A stretch of 64,000 nucleotides of DNA from the NCBI RefSeq assembly GCF_000002235.5, contig NW_022145552.1, positions 1,185,501-1,249,500 on the forward strand, read 5' to 3'. The notes under the pieces are model-generated. The model was not told the origin of the DNA and did no database searches. It worked only from the letters and a program-made list of their open reading frames with translations. Below, piece after piece: positions 34,601 through 45,589 of the stretch (within the stretch, counting starts at the first letter, position 1; each line of letters opens with the position of its first letter). The position numbers and the translations under genes were made by a program. Origin of the DNA: Strongylocentrotus purpuratus. Its lineage: Eukaryota > Echinodermata > Echinoidea > Camarodonta > Strongylocentrotidae.

Positions 34601-36691
34601 TAATAGGGACTTTTAGATTTGCACGTCGACAGCTTTGACTGCAACGTGTGACGTCATTTTAAGGCACTGCGCAAGCGTTATGTCGTCTCAGTCGGCGATC
34701 GAGAATGCGTCAACCTTGATTTTCCTAAATCTAGTACATGCATACATATTGACATTTATATAGCGCCTTTACATGCTGAAAGGTAATAGTATGCCGCGTG
34801 CGCATAAAATATACAGTTCCTCAGGTAGACAAAGGAACATCCCTTTTCCTGTTATTATGTAAAAATGTGTAAAACAGGTGTCACATGCATATTCACCTGT
34901 TCTACACATATTAACATATTAGCAGTGAAGGGATGTTCTTTTGTTGAGGGTAGAATTTGTCCTCTTTCTTTGTCCGTGATGTTTATTGTGTTACTTCCTG
35001 CATGCATATCGTCGAGTGCAATGTAAAAGATTTCCAATTGTAGCCAACATGGGCAGTTAAGTACGTTGACACGCATGATTGGTCGGCGTTCGTCGTGTTC
35101 TCGTCCACTCAATCTAAAAGTCCCTAATGTGTATCGTCCATGACCTAGCACCGTTTATCCATCCATGGATGAACCTGCATTCAATCAGCAGTTGTATGAA
35201 ATTTATTGTATTATTACCAACGCTCCTTCTCTCCCCTTTCCCTTTATTCTCCGCAAGTCACTCTTTTTTTAATGAAAAAAAAAAAATAATTAATTATTGT
35301 ATTTAAGTTGGGGGCTGCGGGCATGTCAAGCTACTTTGCTTATTTCTGTAGCCCTCCTGCATCTAATGTATGTTAATTATGCATTCAATATATTTGTTTA
35401 TTGTCTGTATAAATTTATATACACTTTAAACATTGTATCAAACCATATAATATTCATGAAAATGTGTGATTAAAAAAGAGAAAGAAGATGCAGAAACCAA
35501 TAAATCAAATCAAATCTCAAGTAAAGAACCCTGGTTTTTATGGCATAACAAATGAGTTAATAAATAAGGATACATGGAATTGTAATACCGCTTTTCTATA
35601 TTTTTAACTTATCTTTCTTATCTGGCATTGTACCAAAACGAATGAACATTGCTAAGGTAGTGCCAATTTTTTAAAAGGGTGATCCTCAACATTAAGTAAT
35701 TATAGACCCATTTCATTATTGACATCTTTTCCCAAAATTTTAGAAAAGCTGATATATGATAGAACAGTAACATTTTTAAATAAGACCAAAATATTTTCAA
35801 AATTCCAGTTTAGTTTTCGTGAAAAACATACTTACTACGCATGTTTTCTTACATTTTATTGATAAATTATCTCAAGCGTTAAATGATCACCTTCACACAA
35901 TAGGCATACTCTTGGATTTCTCAAAGGCGTTTGATCATGAAATTCTAATTAGTAAATTGGCATATTATGGAGTCAGAGGCATCGCTCTTAGTTGGTTCAG
36001 GAGCTATTTAACTGACATGAAACAATTATGTATCATTAATTAAATGGAATTAACTAAAGTCATCAAACTATAGCCAGGTACCCATTTACATCACCAGGGT
36101 TGAGTGTGGCAAACGTAGATCAGTGTCTTGCCAAATGACATTAGTGCCGCGGCGGGACTCGAACCACGGACCTTGCGATCGACAGTCCGGTGACAGATCC
36201 AATCGACCACAACACATCTGTTAATAGCAATCGTATTAGTATTAGTAGTATTAATATCATTAAAAGAAACGCATTATTCCAAAATAATATATGGCACTCA
36301 AATACAGGGCATGGCTCACCTGACGTTGTCGTTGTTTAATTACTCCCTCATTGGTTCTCCTACCTCTAGATGAGGATGATGTGTGTTGAAATGGATTCAT
36401 ATCACTCATTTTCGATGATTTATTTTTAACCGGTTTTGGGCGTTTTTTTCTCTTTTTCCCTCGAGGATCACTGGTGACTTGTTGCTCTGGTTCATTAGCG
36501 TATTCTTCTTGTGCATCAAAGTATTTTTCATCGACATCGCTATCGCTGTCAACTGACAAATGGTTTAGGGCATCACACCAGTCGTCTTCATCCTCGCCTA
36601 ATTTGCGTCGCTTTTCAGAAGGTTTAAACCTCTCCTTAATGTTTTGAAATGTTTTTAGCAATGACATCGATGAACCAGGTAGCAGGGACAT
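25687..36691 (-). CDS. Copy B: death domain protein with probable membrane segment and unknown alpha/beta domain
   Basis: Exons on the minus strand are 36691-36320 (ATG at 36691), 28518-28299, 27551-27279, 26746-26273 and 25895-25687 (stop). They total 1548 nt, giving 515 residues with all phases in agreement. Residues 1-124 are acidic then basic (GKKRKKRPKP could be a nuclear signal). Residues 125-197 are Ser-rich. Residues about 203-284 form a death domain (SNLEKLAKALMGKDD, ARSLGRELGFSRTEV, ILRMLRDWKE, LLEALKKANLKHLADDF). Residues about 321-351 are a hydrophobic Trp/Leu stretch, probably membrane-spanning. Residues about 385-510 alternate strands (DAMILCHSVHN, HMVVVVHDF, MAGLVVLAGKL) and helices, like a Rossmann-type fold, but match no family I know. 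Death domains join partners in apoptosis and NF-kappaB signalling; the rest is inference. Intron 1 of the coding part is 7.8 kb and full of transposons. Confidence 0.8.
27279..27551 (-). other. Death-domain exon of copy B
   Basis: 273 nt between phase-1 introns, so its inclusion or skipping keeps frame. It encodes a near-complete six-helix death fold with the conserved Trp of the MLRDWK helix. It is the only intact version among the three copies. Confidence 0.85.
28945..29145. repeat. Left 15-bp array of the foldback element
   Basis: About 13 copies of GTCAGAGGTAAAAAT, with a GGAAAAAAT variant near the outer end. Because 15 is a multiple of 3 all frames stay open, giving false peptides of MSEVK repeats. 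Confidence 0.95.
29445..29562. repeat. Inverted repeat pair inside the foldback element (arm 1; arm 2 at 30235-30360)
   Basis: GCAGACTAATGGGACATG and ACTCCGAGTTTC on this arm recur in reverse complement at 30235-30360 (GAAACTCGGAGTAGC, CATGTCCCATTAGTCTGC). The MITE lies between the arms. The pair could be inner inverted-end sequence or a separate nested element. Confidence 0.8.
29567..30106. mobile_element. TTAA-flanked long-TIR MITE
   Basis: TTAA at 29563-29566 and 30107-30110. Ends are AGGGAAAGTCCATCC and the inverted AGGGGAAGTCCACCC. The inverted arms extend for about 150 bp (GTTGTGATCAATCAAA in one arm, its complement in the other). Relatives lie at about 42890-43390 and 52375-52740. Confidence 0.85.
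30582..31690 (-). pseudogene. OTU-like protease fossil within the foldback element
   Basis: Minus-strand pieces resemble parts of OTU cysteine proteases. About 31665-31410 reads HEQIKVIAEQILKNTE, then LRGTQVEVQL (compare the WGT-E-Q motif) and a later KWDLFMF. The piece ending at 30582 reads ITYNSSHFHAVEM (compare the terminal His motif), after an acceptor-like TTTGTTTCAG. The middle piece (31173-30895) is not recognised. A GDGNC-type catalytic Cys motif was not found. Echinoderm transposons often carry OTU domains; assignment is tentative. Confidence 0.4.
31348..31675. mobile_element. Short inverted-repeat element, GCCAGTTCACGGTT family
   Basis: GACCAGTTCACGGTT near 31351 and its inverted form AACCGTGAACTGGC near 31652-31665 bound about 330 bp. 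The same unit, inverted, is seen at about 52980-53300 and in part at 6427-6640. It contains the first OTU-like piece. Confidence 0.6.
32311..32826. repeat. Right 15-bp array of the foldback element
   Basis: About 34 copies of ACCTCTGACATTTTT, inverted relative to the left array. A T-for-A variant (TCCTCTGAC) recurs in a semi-regular pattern, such as pairs of variants after four normal units, which indicates duplication of multi-unit blocks. Confidence 0.95.
33787..35517 (+). mobile_element. 5'-truncated LINE 3' end inserted in the LINE
   Basis: At 33787 the host LINE frame (LLKLVNSL) switches to a typical LINE C-terminus (KKAMRICTDSS, LFMFRLHNGLLPSYFPPLF). The 3' UTR ends in AATCAAATCAAATC at about 35504-35515, after which the host LINE resumes with EPWFYGITNELIN. 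The 3' part is itself interrupted by repeats at about 33967-35150. Confidence 0.75.
34606..35124. mobile_element. TA-flanked MITE, GGGACTTTTAGATT ends
   Basis: 14-bp inverted ends GGGACTTTTAGATT with TA on both sides (34604-34605 and 35125-35126). 519 bp, no protein frame. It is nested in the second LINE 3' end. Confidence 0.75.
36045..36213 (-). mobile_element. tRNA-derived SINE
   Basis: The minus strand shows GTGGTCGATTGGATC (A-box region) and GGTTCGAGTCC (B box, 36165-36155), followed by a body ending near 36050, where the LINE reverse transcriptase piece stops. It differs in sequence from the SINE at 25062-25344. Confidence 0.7.
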
Positions 36692-36899
36692 AGGCGATGA
36701 GTTGAATGCTTAATGCTCGTCTGGATGGAGATAGTGATTGATAAATTATCATTATTTTATACAATGACCGAAAAGACAGACTGGAGCAAGCAAAATAAAA
36801 AAGCACAAGACAGAACACAACGAAGGAAACTTACGGATCGATGTCCTCCCAAGGGCCGAACAATCTATCAATCTATCAATCTGCATATTAATTCAAATC

Positions 36900-38676
36900 T
36901 AAAATAATGAAATTAGATGTAATTTATTTATAATCCCATTGTCGAGAGTAATTTTTTGTATAAACATTCATGATACCATTGTTTTTTTTTCTATAGAATT
37001 ATAACCCGTGCAAGTGGTAGGTATGTCCCATTCGTTATCAAGAATAAATGAATTGTATCATGAAATTGTAAACATAAACTGACAAGAAATATTTCATTAT
37101 TTTGATTTTGTGTCTGACTTATACTGTAGTAGAGTTATTAGCTTGATGCAGTCATTAGATAGACTCGAGTTTAGGTGTGAACGGTAGCTTGGACTTGCCC
37201 GTCTGTGCATTCGATTTCACGTGGTTCCACATATCCCCACCCCTCTGTTTCTTATTTAGAACAAATAAATCATATCGTACTAAAATAGAGAGCTGCTCTA
37301 AAGGAAACCATGAACATAATATAACAAAATCAAGAATTCATAACTGTCTTTTACTTCATCAGATTTTCCTCGAACATTCAATGATATGCTAATGCTAATC
37401 ATTTTCCCTTTTTGCATTGCACTTTGTATTCATGGTGAACATCCCCATTAAGTCTTCCCAAAATATAATCACATTTTATAATTGATAATAAAGATCTATA
37501 GATATAGCGACAGACCGGGAGCGTTGTTATGCCGTAAATACAAGGAATGCGTCCACCCTCTCCATCACCGCTAAATTGAAAAAAAAAAAGAACATCGCAT
37601 GCACAATGAATTTCACTTCAATTCAATTTTATTTCACTAGTATAGCATACATGGAGTGATGCACTGCCACGCAAGTAGAATACATGTTATCAGGCACCCT
37701 AAAATTTCCAAGATCGGTTGAACTTTTTTAGACCCTTTTTTGACCTCTATCGATTACATGTAAGTGCCCCCCCCCCCCCACCAAACATCGAACTCTGGCT
37801 ACGTGCCTGCATGTTATATACATATGCGAGAGAATGATTGTTGGGTAGCTTAAATCAAAGTTCTCTATGCCTATCCTCTCCTTTTGAGATTTTCTCTTGC
37901 AAAGCCAAAGGTTGAAAAATGTCTTCGTCGGAAATCGATCTCTGGCGGGAACGTCAATGTCTTATGCCAATTGACAACGGAGACGGGCCTCAGTGTCTTC
38001 GGCGAAATACGAATCACTTTACCGACACATTGACACATTTTTAACCTTCTAGCTACCATTTAATTTTCTAAGTGTATTTTTTTCTTCCACATACTTTTAA
38101 AACATTTAGCGTTGTGATTCAGGGGTCACTAAAACAAATTTCAAATGATAGGTCCTTGGTAAATCAAATATTCTTTGAAAAGATATACAGGTACATATAA
38201 ATACATACATGCATATATACACATATATCCAGATCTATAGGCTACGTGGCAAATGAAAATTCCTAGCAGTTCATTAATTTGTAGGGCTTTGAAAATTGCA
38301 ATTTAGCCTAAAAAGAATTTCAATTTGATTCCGGCGGAGAGATGTTTGTGACATGATTAACTCATGAATTTTCTAAACAAGGAGTATAAATCTAAAGAAC
38401 GCCAAATCTTGAGAGAACTAGAACTAGGTTATATACTGTATGGGCAAGAAATGAGGCATAGTTGATAACTACCACCAGTAATTGCCCAGGAAATAGATCT
38501 ACATATAAGATTTCTGATAAAGAGCAATTGCTTTACTATTACAAGTAAGGGTTGAATGCAGCAGCCTTTAGTTTGGCTGAAATGAAGCCGTTATTATTTA
38601 CAACATATACAAAATGGTAAAGTGTCTATTGCCTCCAATGATCAGTGCGGAATATTCTTTTTATAAAAATGACTTA
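36900..38676. other. 5' intron of copy B, nothing recognised
   Basis: AT-rich sequence between the coding exon at 36691 and the UTR exon. The part from about 38100 aligns with copy C (from 49890). A C-rich run is at 37769-37780. No exon is evident. Confidence 0.5.
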
Positions 38677-38900
38677 CCATGTAAACAACGCGGTATTAAT
38701 CCCTTGCTATAAGTAACCAGCAAAAAGCGCCGCTCTGTTTGACCATATAAACGCTGATGTCGCGTATACGGCTAGCCGTATTGCGAGGATTGTGGACGTT
38801 GGGTCACGGGTAGCGTAGATCTTATGGTTGTCTCTTTTCAGGCTCAATTTATTTGTATCGTTATCATCCGGGACGACTATTTCCTCATCAGAGTGTACGT
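38677..38900 (-). other. 5' untranslated exon of copy B
   Basis: The minus-strand donor ATG|GTAAG at about 38677 is conserved with copies A and C. Upstream extent is estimated from where A, B and C still align (to about 38880 in A). The transcription start is not determined. Confidence 0.45.
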
Positions 38901-39243
38901 TATCAACATCTGGAAGCTGGTCGAACCAATAATTTTAAGTTAACCACAGCCCAGAAGGCACATTGTGCATTGTGTGTCTACATATTTAGAAATACATAGC
39001 TTTGCCAATTGAAATGTAATATATTGTATAGATATAATGTCTACCATCATGTCTATACGGTGTGCGTAACTGTATCTTATCCACTCGTTGACGTTCGTTC
39101 TCTCTTTAACATTAAAATTACTAAGACAATGTAATTTGAACCTCTTTCAGTCAAATTTGAAAATATAAGCTGTCCTATAATGACACGGAGGAGAAAGTAA
39201 ACAAGAGCACAAATGAAGAGCGTCTGGTATAAAGACTAAACTT

Positions 39244-39280
39244 GGAAATTCCCAGTGACCTCTCTGTAGGGGGATTCCCC
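39244..39280. promoter_or_regulatory. Paired NF-kappaB-like sites upstream of copy B
   Basis: GGAAATTCCC (39244-39253) and GGGGATTCCCC (39270-39280) both fit the kappaB consensus GGRRNNYYCC. Between them is AGTGACCTCTCTGTAGG. The pair lies about 350 bp upstream of the probable first exon and is repeated at 51201-51237 and 61164-61201 with the same spacing. Confidence 0.65.
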
Positions 39281-39499
39281 GATCACGAACAATTCCTGCG
39301 ATAATTGAACATAGCCTGATATAGAACACTGGCGTACATTTGAAATTGACATTTTATATGCCTCATAATTCTAGACATTAAAATGTTTTAAATTGATGGT
39401 GTGAAGTTGTGGTACGTGTAGGCGGTGTAGCGTACATATTCACCGGAGTTTCAATCAGACGAGAACTCTTCGGTAGTTGATTAAATTTATATTCTCATA

Positions 39500-42400
39500 T
39501 GGGCCAACCCATGGAGCATATTTCCCTTTCAATCTTTCTCTTAATAATCACAATATCATCACTAGCCTTGTAATTACTACATTAGTAGATCCTACTTTAT
39601 AGGCCAAATACCAAAAATAGCGTGTTTCTCGTCCGGACTCTTTTAAAACAAGGAGGAGGCAGGGCATTACTATTTTGCTTTTTTTTTTTTTTTATCAAGA
39701 TGGCTGCCATGCTAATGATAGCTGACCAAACCTATTTATTCACATATATTGTGCAATGTGAGTATAATGACAAAAGCAAATGATTTGTATCACTTTAGAA
39801 ACTATTTAAACAAAATGTATATCACAGGCTTTTTTTTTTTTTTTGGGGGGGGGGGGGGGGTGGTTCTTTTTCTTCTAAATAGTTACTAGTAAAAAGAAAA
39901 AGGAGACGGTCGGGTCCGAGAAACACTACATTTTTAGTTTTTTTTTACCTTACACGAAATATGTTAAATCTTCTCGCTAAATTTCAAGTCGCGACAAGTA
40001 TTTTCCGGGTAATTTTTTTTTCTAAGTAGGCCTATAGGTTCAGTTCATTTTCATTTAACTTGAATGTTCTGTGTACATAAATTACACATTTCAATCGAAT
40101 GTTTTTGTTTTTTTCATAGCATCTTGCAAATATTTTCATGGAACTTTGAATTGCCATATTGCACATTTTTATCGTTGATACGGAAGGTTTGTAAAATATT
40201 TTGCAGAAAATAGTTCATGCTGTTGCTCATAAATTCACAAGTTTTTATTAGGCATTTTAAAATTTGAATTCGCAAAATCCTTCATTTAGTAAAAGTTATT
40301 TTAAATACGTTCATTACAAATGATTCATGTTATGGTTAATCCTCTGAAAATGAGATATACACTCAACTGATGTTTTCATTGTTGACCATTAAGTTAGTCG
40401 ATATATTTATATATTATGCTATTATCGATCTCACTCAGCGTATAAATTTGTGTAGCATATTTTATGTTACATTTTAACATCTGTTTTTCAATTTTGATAT
40501 TTGTGGTATATGCGTTAATTTTGTATTGATTTTTTTTAATGGTACAATAAACATTATAATGCTTTTGAGCTGCTTGCACCTTTTTATGTTATTCATTTCA
40601 AATAGACCAATGATCACAACATATATTCCTAAATTTTACGACGGTTAATCATAGCCGCAATATGCAGATTTAGGTATAATTCTTTAATAGCGTTGTAAAT
40701 TTCATTGCAAAAATGTGGATTTCATTAAAGAAACCAGCCTCATGATGAAACTATAAAGGTCTTCGGCACAAAAGTGTGTGGCAGCAATACAATTGTTAAG
40801 GTGTAACATAACTGTTTCATATTACCACAGTGACATATACACATTTAATTCAATTCAATTCATTATAAAATAGTTTTATTTCCTTAGCCCAATCAAAAAG
40901 TGAGAAAAATGCTAACATAAAATAATTATAAATGCCATTTGCAATTTGACATAAAGGATTAAACTATTTTTTAAAGTTCACAATATCAAATGTCGATAAG
41001 TAATCAAAGCATTTTAGGATACAATATATATATGCAAATCATGAATTAAGTCGAATTTCAAAATGGCATACAAGACTTATATGGCCGATGAAAACATTCA
41101 AATAGGGCGTACATTAAATCTCACATGATACAAAAGGCACCATGGTTAATGTTATAATAAATGGTTAACATTACTGAAAATATTGATTACACAGAAATAA
41201 TAGAGATATGAAAAATCTTTAATATATGTAGAAGACATGGTGTGGTAGTGATATGGAGCACATTGACGACGGAGTACGGTAGACTAGAGTGTGAGTGAGA
41301 AAGAGGAAAGTTTTCAAGAGGCAACTATTAGATGAACATAAAGAGAGGAGATGGAGAAAACAAAAGAGAAAGATCGGGAGATGAAGAAAGACGGTATTTA
41401 AATCAAAGAGCATGAATCGATGACATTACCTGCTTATTCACTTTAAATGCTCTACATTTTCAAATAAAAAAAGTAACATTGAACAATTGTTTAACTACAT
41501 ACAATTCTTACAGTTTCCATATTGACGCATAGAAAATGGCACATACGGCGGTTTGCAAATAGAACATGACTTAAAGATACTATGTCCCTTTTGCAGCCAA
41601 CATCAAATTCTATAGAACTTTGCAGGAGTTATGAATATGTCATGTATGCTCTATCTGTGAAATTTAAACGTTAGCAGTGTCCTAATATTCAAAGTATGCA
41701 AGGAAACCCGTTTACTTGCTAGACTTCATCGTCAGAAACTATTGAGTGACTGATCACTGGCTTTTTTCTTCTTTAGTAATAACATACATAAAATGAGCTG
41801 TAAAGGGTACATGAGCATTTGTCTACGTCAATAACCCACTTCTTGTAATCGCCAAAATTAAACTGAATGAATCTTTGTGCAGCACAAAACGTACGACCAT
41901 TCGGTATAATGGTCTAAATATCAGACTTTTACTTACTGGCTCTATAGCTCTTAAGTCGATTTGACAACTAATAGTCGGTATTTTCCCACTTAAAGACATT
42001 TTCAAGCCCCCCCCTTTTTTTTGGAGGGGGAGTTCTAAATTGGAGTTATCTTTCAAATGCCGTTGGGAGTTAACCTTTTCATTTGTTTGGCCTGAAATGG
42101 GACATAGTGCGTTTAAGAACAATGCATTATTTTACGACTATGCAACACGATCGCATCTATTCCGAAATATCAACTCAAGGGTAATGTCAATACCATACAG
42201 TATGTCCAAAAGAAATCATGTTCGGATTACGTAATATGTCATTGTCATATTTGACATTCTAATCGTTGACGCACAGACCTCTGAGAAATAAAGAATCCTC
42301 ACTAAGTGATTCATATTGATTCGAGGTAGACGTTGCCTTTCCCTTGAGAACTTTTGTTTAATCGCTAGTCTTTTGTGTATACAAGTCAAGAGGACTTACA

Positions 42401-42880
42401 GTTCTAGTGTCAATTTATCGGTATTTTGTAGGTGTATACATGCAATCTATATGATTATAATCATAATATACATAATATGAAATGATGACATTTTCAATGA
42501 TATCGAAAATATACGGCAGTGTACATAGAAATATAACAATATTCGTGATCTTTTAATACAATGTAGCACCCTCTACAATCAACATGATATAATAACTATT
42601 CATCAGATATAGGTTACATTATGTATCCGATTTCTTTTGGTATTCTACGCATATGTCATTAATAGGATAGGCCCACTATGTCTTTATGAAATAACACCCA
42701 TGCCAGCTAGATATGCAGTCCTAAGAAAGCCCGTGACAACATTTAATCGTTGGTTCCATTCAATAATTCTAAAATGGATACTCAATACACGCAGATGTGA
42801 ATGGTGGGTGCTCACCAGCATGTTGTGACAGTTCCCCCTCGTGTAATACCTAATGAGGAGGTAGTATAACTTGTCCAGCC
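39500..42880. other. Gene-free interval
   Basis: AT-rich. The first part (to about 40600) is the duplicated flank of copy B. A T14 plus G17 run lies at 39831-39860. From 40600 to 42880 I see no exon, RNA gene or clear repeat beyond short homopolymers. Confidence 0.5.
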
Positions 42881-42889
42881 TGATACTGA

Positions 42890-43395
42890 GCTGGTTTTAA
42901 TAGAAGAAGAAAAATGAGAGAAATAGGAAAGTGAAACCTAGAACAAAATCCGATTAAAAATAAGAAAGTTATGGATTCTTGAAGTTGCAATCGACCAAAG
43001 ACGAATTGGCAACTTTGTGACGCATCTTAGGGGGTCCCCTCCCATGTAATCAAAATTAATAAATTTCGATTGTCTGTAACGAATACTGTCCAATATACAT
43101 GCACCCTAGATACAATTAATGTGTCTTTAAACGGCGTTTATAATTATGAAACCAACTTATTACTTCATCAATAAGTAAGAAAACTAATATTCATTACATT
43201 TCATGTACATAGCAACTGAGAGAGGACCTTACACGATACGTCAAAACGTTTCCAATTCGTGCTTCATTGATTACAACTTCACAAATTAATAATCTTAATA
43301 TTTTCAATTTGAGTTTGATCATACTTTCACTAAACTGTTTCTCTATTTGTATTGCTTTTTATTAAAACCAACTTAATATCAGGGTAGACTCTAAT
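42890..43395. mobile_element. Diverged copy of the long-TIR MITE at 29567
   Basis: Inner arm words GATTAAAAATAAGAAAGTTATG and, inverted, TGATTACAACTTCA with TTTCACTAAACTGTTTCTC match the 29567-30106 family. The terminal AGGGGAAGTCC tips are largely lost. Confidence 0.7.
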
Positions 43396-43594
43396 GCGCA
43401 TGTTGCAGAAAGGAGAATATTCATAGTTTCATACTGGGTTATGGATCTGAATCCCTAAACAAGCTGCCAAGTGACGTTCGAGAAATTCAATGACTAGAAA
43501 CCTTCCAGAAACATGTTAAAAAGGTTTTATTTACTCAGAGTTACAAATGAGTATGTTGTTAAATTCTGGAGAGATATTTGTGTATTTTGTTTTG

Positions 43595-43655
43595 TATAGC
43601 GCCTTGAGTAAGTTTTTAGATAAGTGCGCTTTTTAAGTATTTATTATCATTATTA
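43595..43655 (+). mobile_element. Retroposon 3' tail
   Basis: TAGCGCCTTGAGTAAG followed by GTGCGCTTTTTAAGTATTTATTATC matches the tails at 7825-7895 and 58680-58755. Confidence 0.5.
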
Positions 43656-44189
43656 TTTGTTGCATACGCGAACCCGCAAACTAATAACCGTTGAATTAGT
43701 GCCATTTCGACTGTGGTACTACCTGCCCTAATCAAGCCTATGGGGGCAATTAATGGATGAGCCAGTTATTCAATGCCATGTTGGCAGTGTTCATTTTACA
43801 CTGTTACCCTAATGCATAAAATGATTGTGATAACATGATTTATTGTTGATAGACAACGTAGATATCATCTCATAACTTTAGTGATCAATCTAAAGAGTCA
43901 TACAGAGGGATCAATACAGTTTTGAGAAGATATAAACCTTTTCTATGCATAATAAATAATATCATATCATTAAAGGTAAGAAAAAAAGTATTCCAACTTT
44001 ATGGGCAACAGAGTATATGCACTTTGTGTTCAACGTCAAACTTGCATACCGCGTCGATGACCGCGCAATGCACTGACGTATGCTTTTTTCTCAATAGTTT
44101 TTTGTTATTGATTCCAAACAATACAAATTAATTTTAGAAATAATATACAGTTGTTTTTCCTTGACATAATTCAAAACATTTTCATTACA

Positions 44190-44700
44190 TAGATTGTACA
44201 ATTGATGAAAACAAAATTGAAATCAGTTGTACCATAAAACAAATAACCCCATCCAACCAAACACACTACTACCCACTATTTTGCCATAATCTTTGAACAT
44301 GTACACACTCCCAGAACAAGTGTAAATATGTTTCTAACTTTTGCTTACAAATAAAGACTAATTATACAACAAAGCCGAATCTGAATAAATGTTCTCTAGT
44401 ATAATTATTGCTCCATGAAGCAGTTTATACTGATTTTCTCTTAGTCTGTAATTAACAAGAGTAACTTTCCTAGGCCTACTAATTATCTTCCTACATACCT
44501 CATTTGAAAAATCTGAAAATTCCCGTCCATCATGAATCTTCAAGACAAATACATTTTGTAACTTCTCTATAAAATATTCATAAACCTTCCTCGATAATAC
44601 ATCTCTGAGGAGCTTCATAGTACTGTTAAACTGCATTAAAATATACTCTTTTACATCCACTAAACTCCAGTTATCCTTTTTTTCTGCTTCTCAAAATAGC
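44190..44700 (-). mobile_element. L1/Tx1-type LINE C-terminal fragment
   Basis: The minus-strand frame carries VNYRLRENQYKLLHGAII, then a second frame with CKQKLETYLHLFWECVHVQ and LWQN. This is the H/C-rich end (C-x2-C, ETLxHLFxxC) typical of L1-like LINEs. Only the last part of ORF2 is present. It borders copy C; copy A starts inside the same element (1-170). Confidence 0.75.
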
Positions 44701-44965
44701 TCCACCCGGGCCTATGACACACACACACACACACACACACGCATGCCCACGCAATTTTTACATTTTGTAACTTCTCTATAAAATATTCATAAACCTTCCT
44801 CGATAATACATCTCTGAGGAGCTTCATAGTACTGTTAAACTGCATTAAAATATACTCTTTTACATCCACTAAACTCCAGTTATCCTTTTTTTCTGCTTCT
44901 CAAAATAGCTCCACCCGGGCCTATGACACACACACACACACACACGCATGCCCACGCAATTTGGT
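44555..44965. repeat. Recent tandem duplication of about 205 bp
   Basis: ACATTTTGTAACTTCTCTAT through the (AC)n microsatellite and GCATGCCCACGCAATTT occurs twice in a row (44555-44757 and 44758-44960), almost identical. Copy A has a single unit (42-243). The duplication is specific to C and young. Confidence 0.9.
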
Positions 44966-45218
44966 ATAATAACAAGTTTTTTTCTTGTTTTCTTTTCTTT
45001 GATGCAAGTGATGAAAATGAAAGCTCAACATTTTAATATCCATGTTTTTTTCTCCATACACCCATTTCATATCTTGTCGACAGTATTTATAAACTCCATT
45101 TTCAAATATTGAAAATAAAGGTACTTCTCTCTTGGCACAATATTTCCCTGTCCCCTCTCATTCCAATAAAAATAAAATCTAGAGCGCTATTGTATCAGTT
45201 ATAAAGTCCTTAGCACAG

Positions 45219-45403
45219 GCGCGTACGCAGGATTTTTTCAAGGGGGGGGGGGGGGTTTTAACATTTATAAATCGGTCCGAAAATTTCGCAACGACTTAGC
45301 CAGCCGCTGAATAAGCGGGGGGGGGGGGGGGGTAAGAGGACACATTTTTTTTTTTTTTTTGGTCCCAAAAAAATCGCAACGACTCAGCCGACCGCTGAAT
45401 AAG

Positions 45404-45444
<41 letters not shown>

Positions 45445-45560
45445 AAGAGGACACTTTTTTTTTTTTTTTTGGTCTCGAAATTTGGAAATTTGACATTTTG
45501 CTCCGTTGGGGGGGGGGTAAGGTCACCTTTTTTAGGTCGGCCATGGGAATAAATTTTTTT
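45219..45560. repeat. Poly-G/poly-T repeat insert in copy C
   Basis: Starts AGGCGCGTACGCAGGATTTT, a word seen inverted near 60232-60246. It contains two tandem units of CGACT(C/T)AGCC, CGCTGAATAAGCG, a G run, GTAAGAGGACA and a T run. The second G run is 39 long (45405-45443). It replaces about 60 bp present in copy A (500-556), directly downstream of the stop codon. Confidence 0.85.
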
Positions 45561-45589
45561 TTTCCTTCTCTCTCTAATTGGAGCAGACG

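Larger units (their letters stand above)
28660..36050 (+). mobile_element. CR1/L2-type LINE broken up by later insertions
   Basis: Endonuclease N-half at 28690-28937 (GVTETWF, RRGGVALYIPS). Endonuclease C-half at 32831-33170 (VVYRPPNSN, MGDYNLNLL, TRITEFSSTLIDNIF). Linker at 33200-33786. Reverse transcriptase at 35518-36043 (NYRPISLLTSFPKILEKLIY, LLDFSKAFDHEILISKL, YYGVRGIALSWFRSYLTD). Many stops and frame changes are present, so it is inactive. Two inserts separate the pieces (28938-32830 and 33787-35517). The LINE itself sits in the intron of copy B and is absent from A and C. Confidence 0.8.
25521..40600. repeat. Segmental duplication copy B
   Basis: Homology to copies A and C runs over 25521-28655, breaks across a retroposon stack, resumes near 36215 and continues past the promoter to about 40600 (compare 51510-51960 in C). 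Inserts near 39560-39950 interrupt the last part. Confidence 0.75.
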
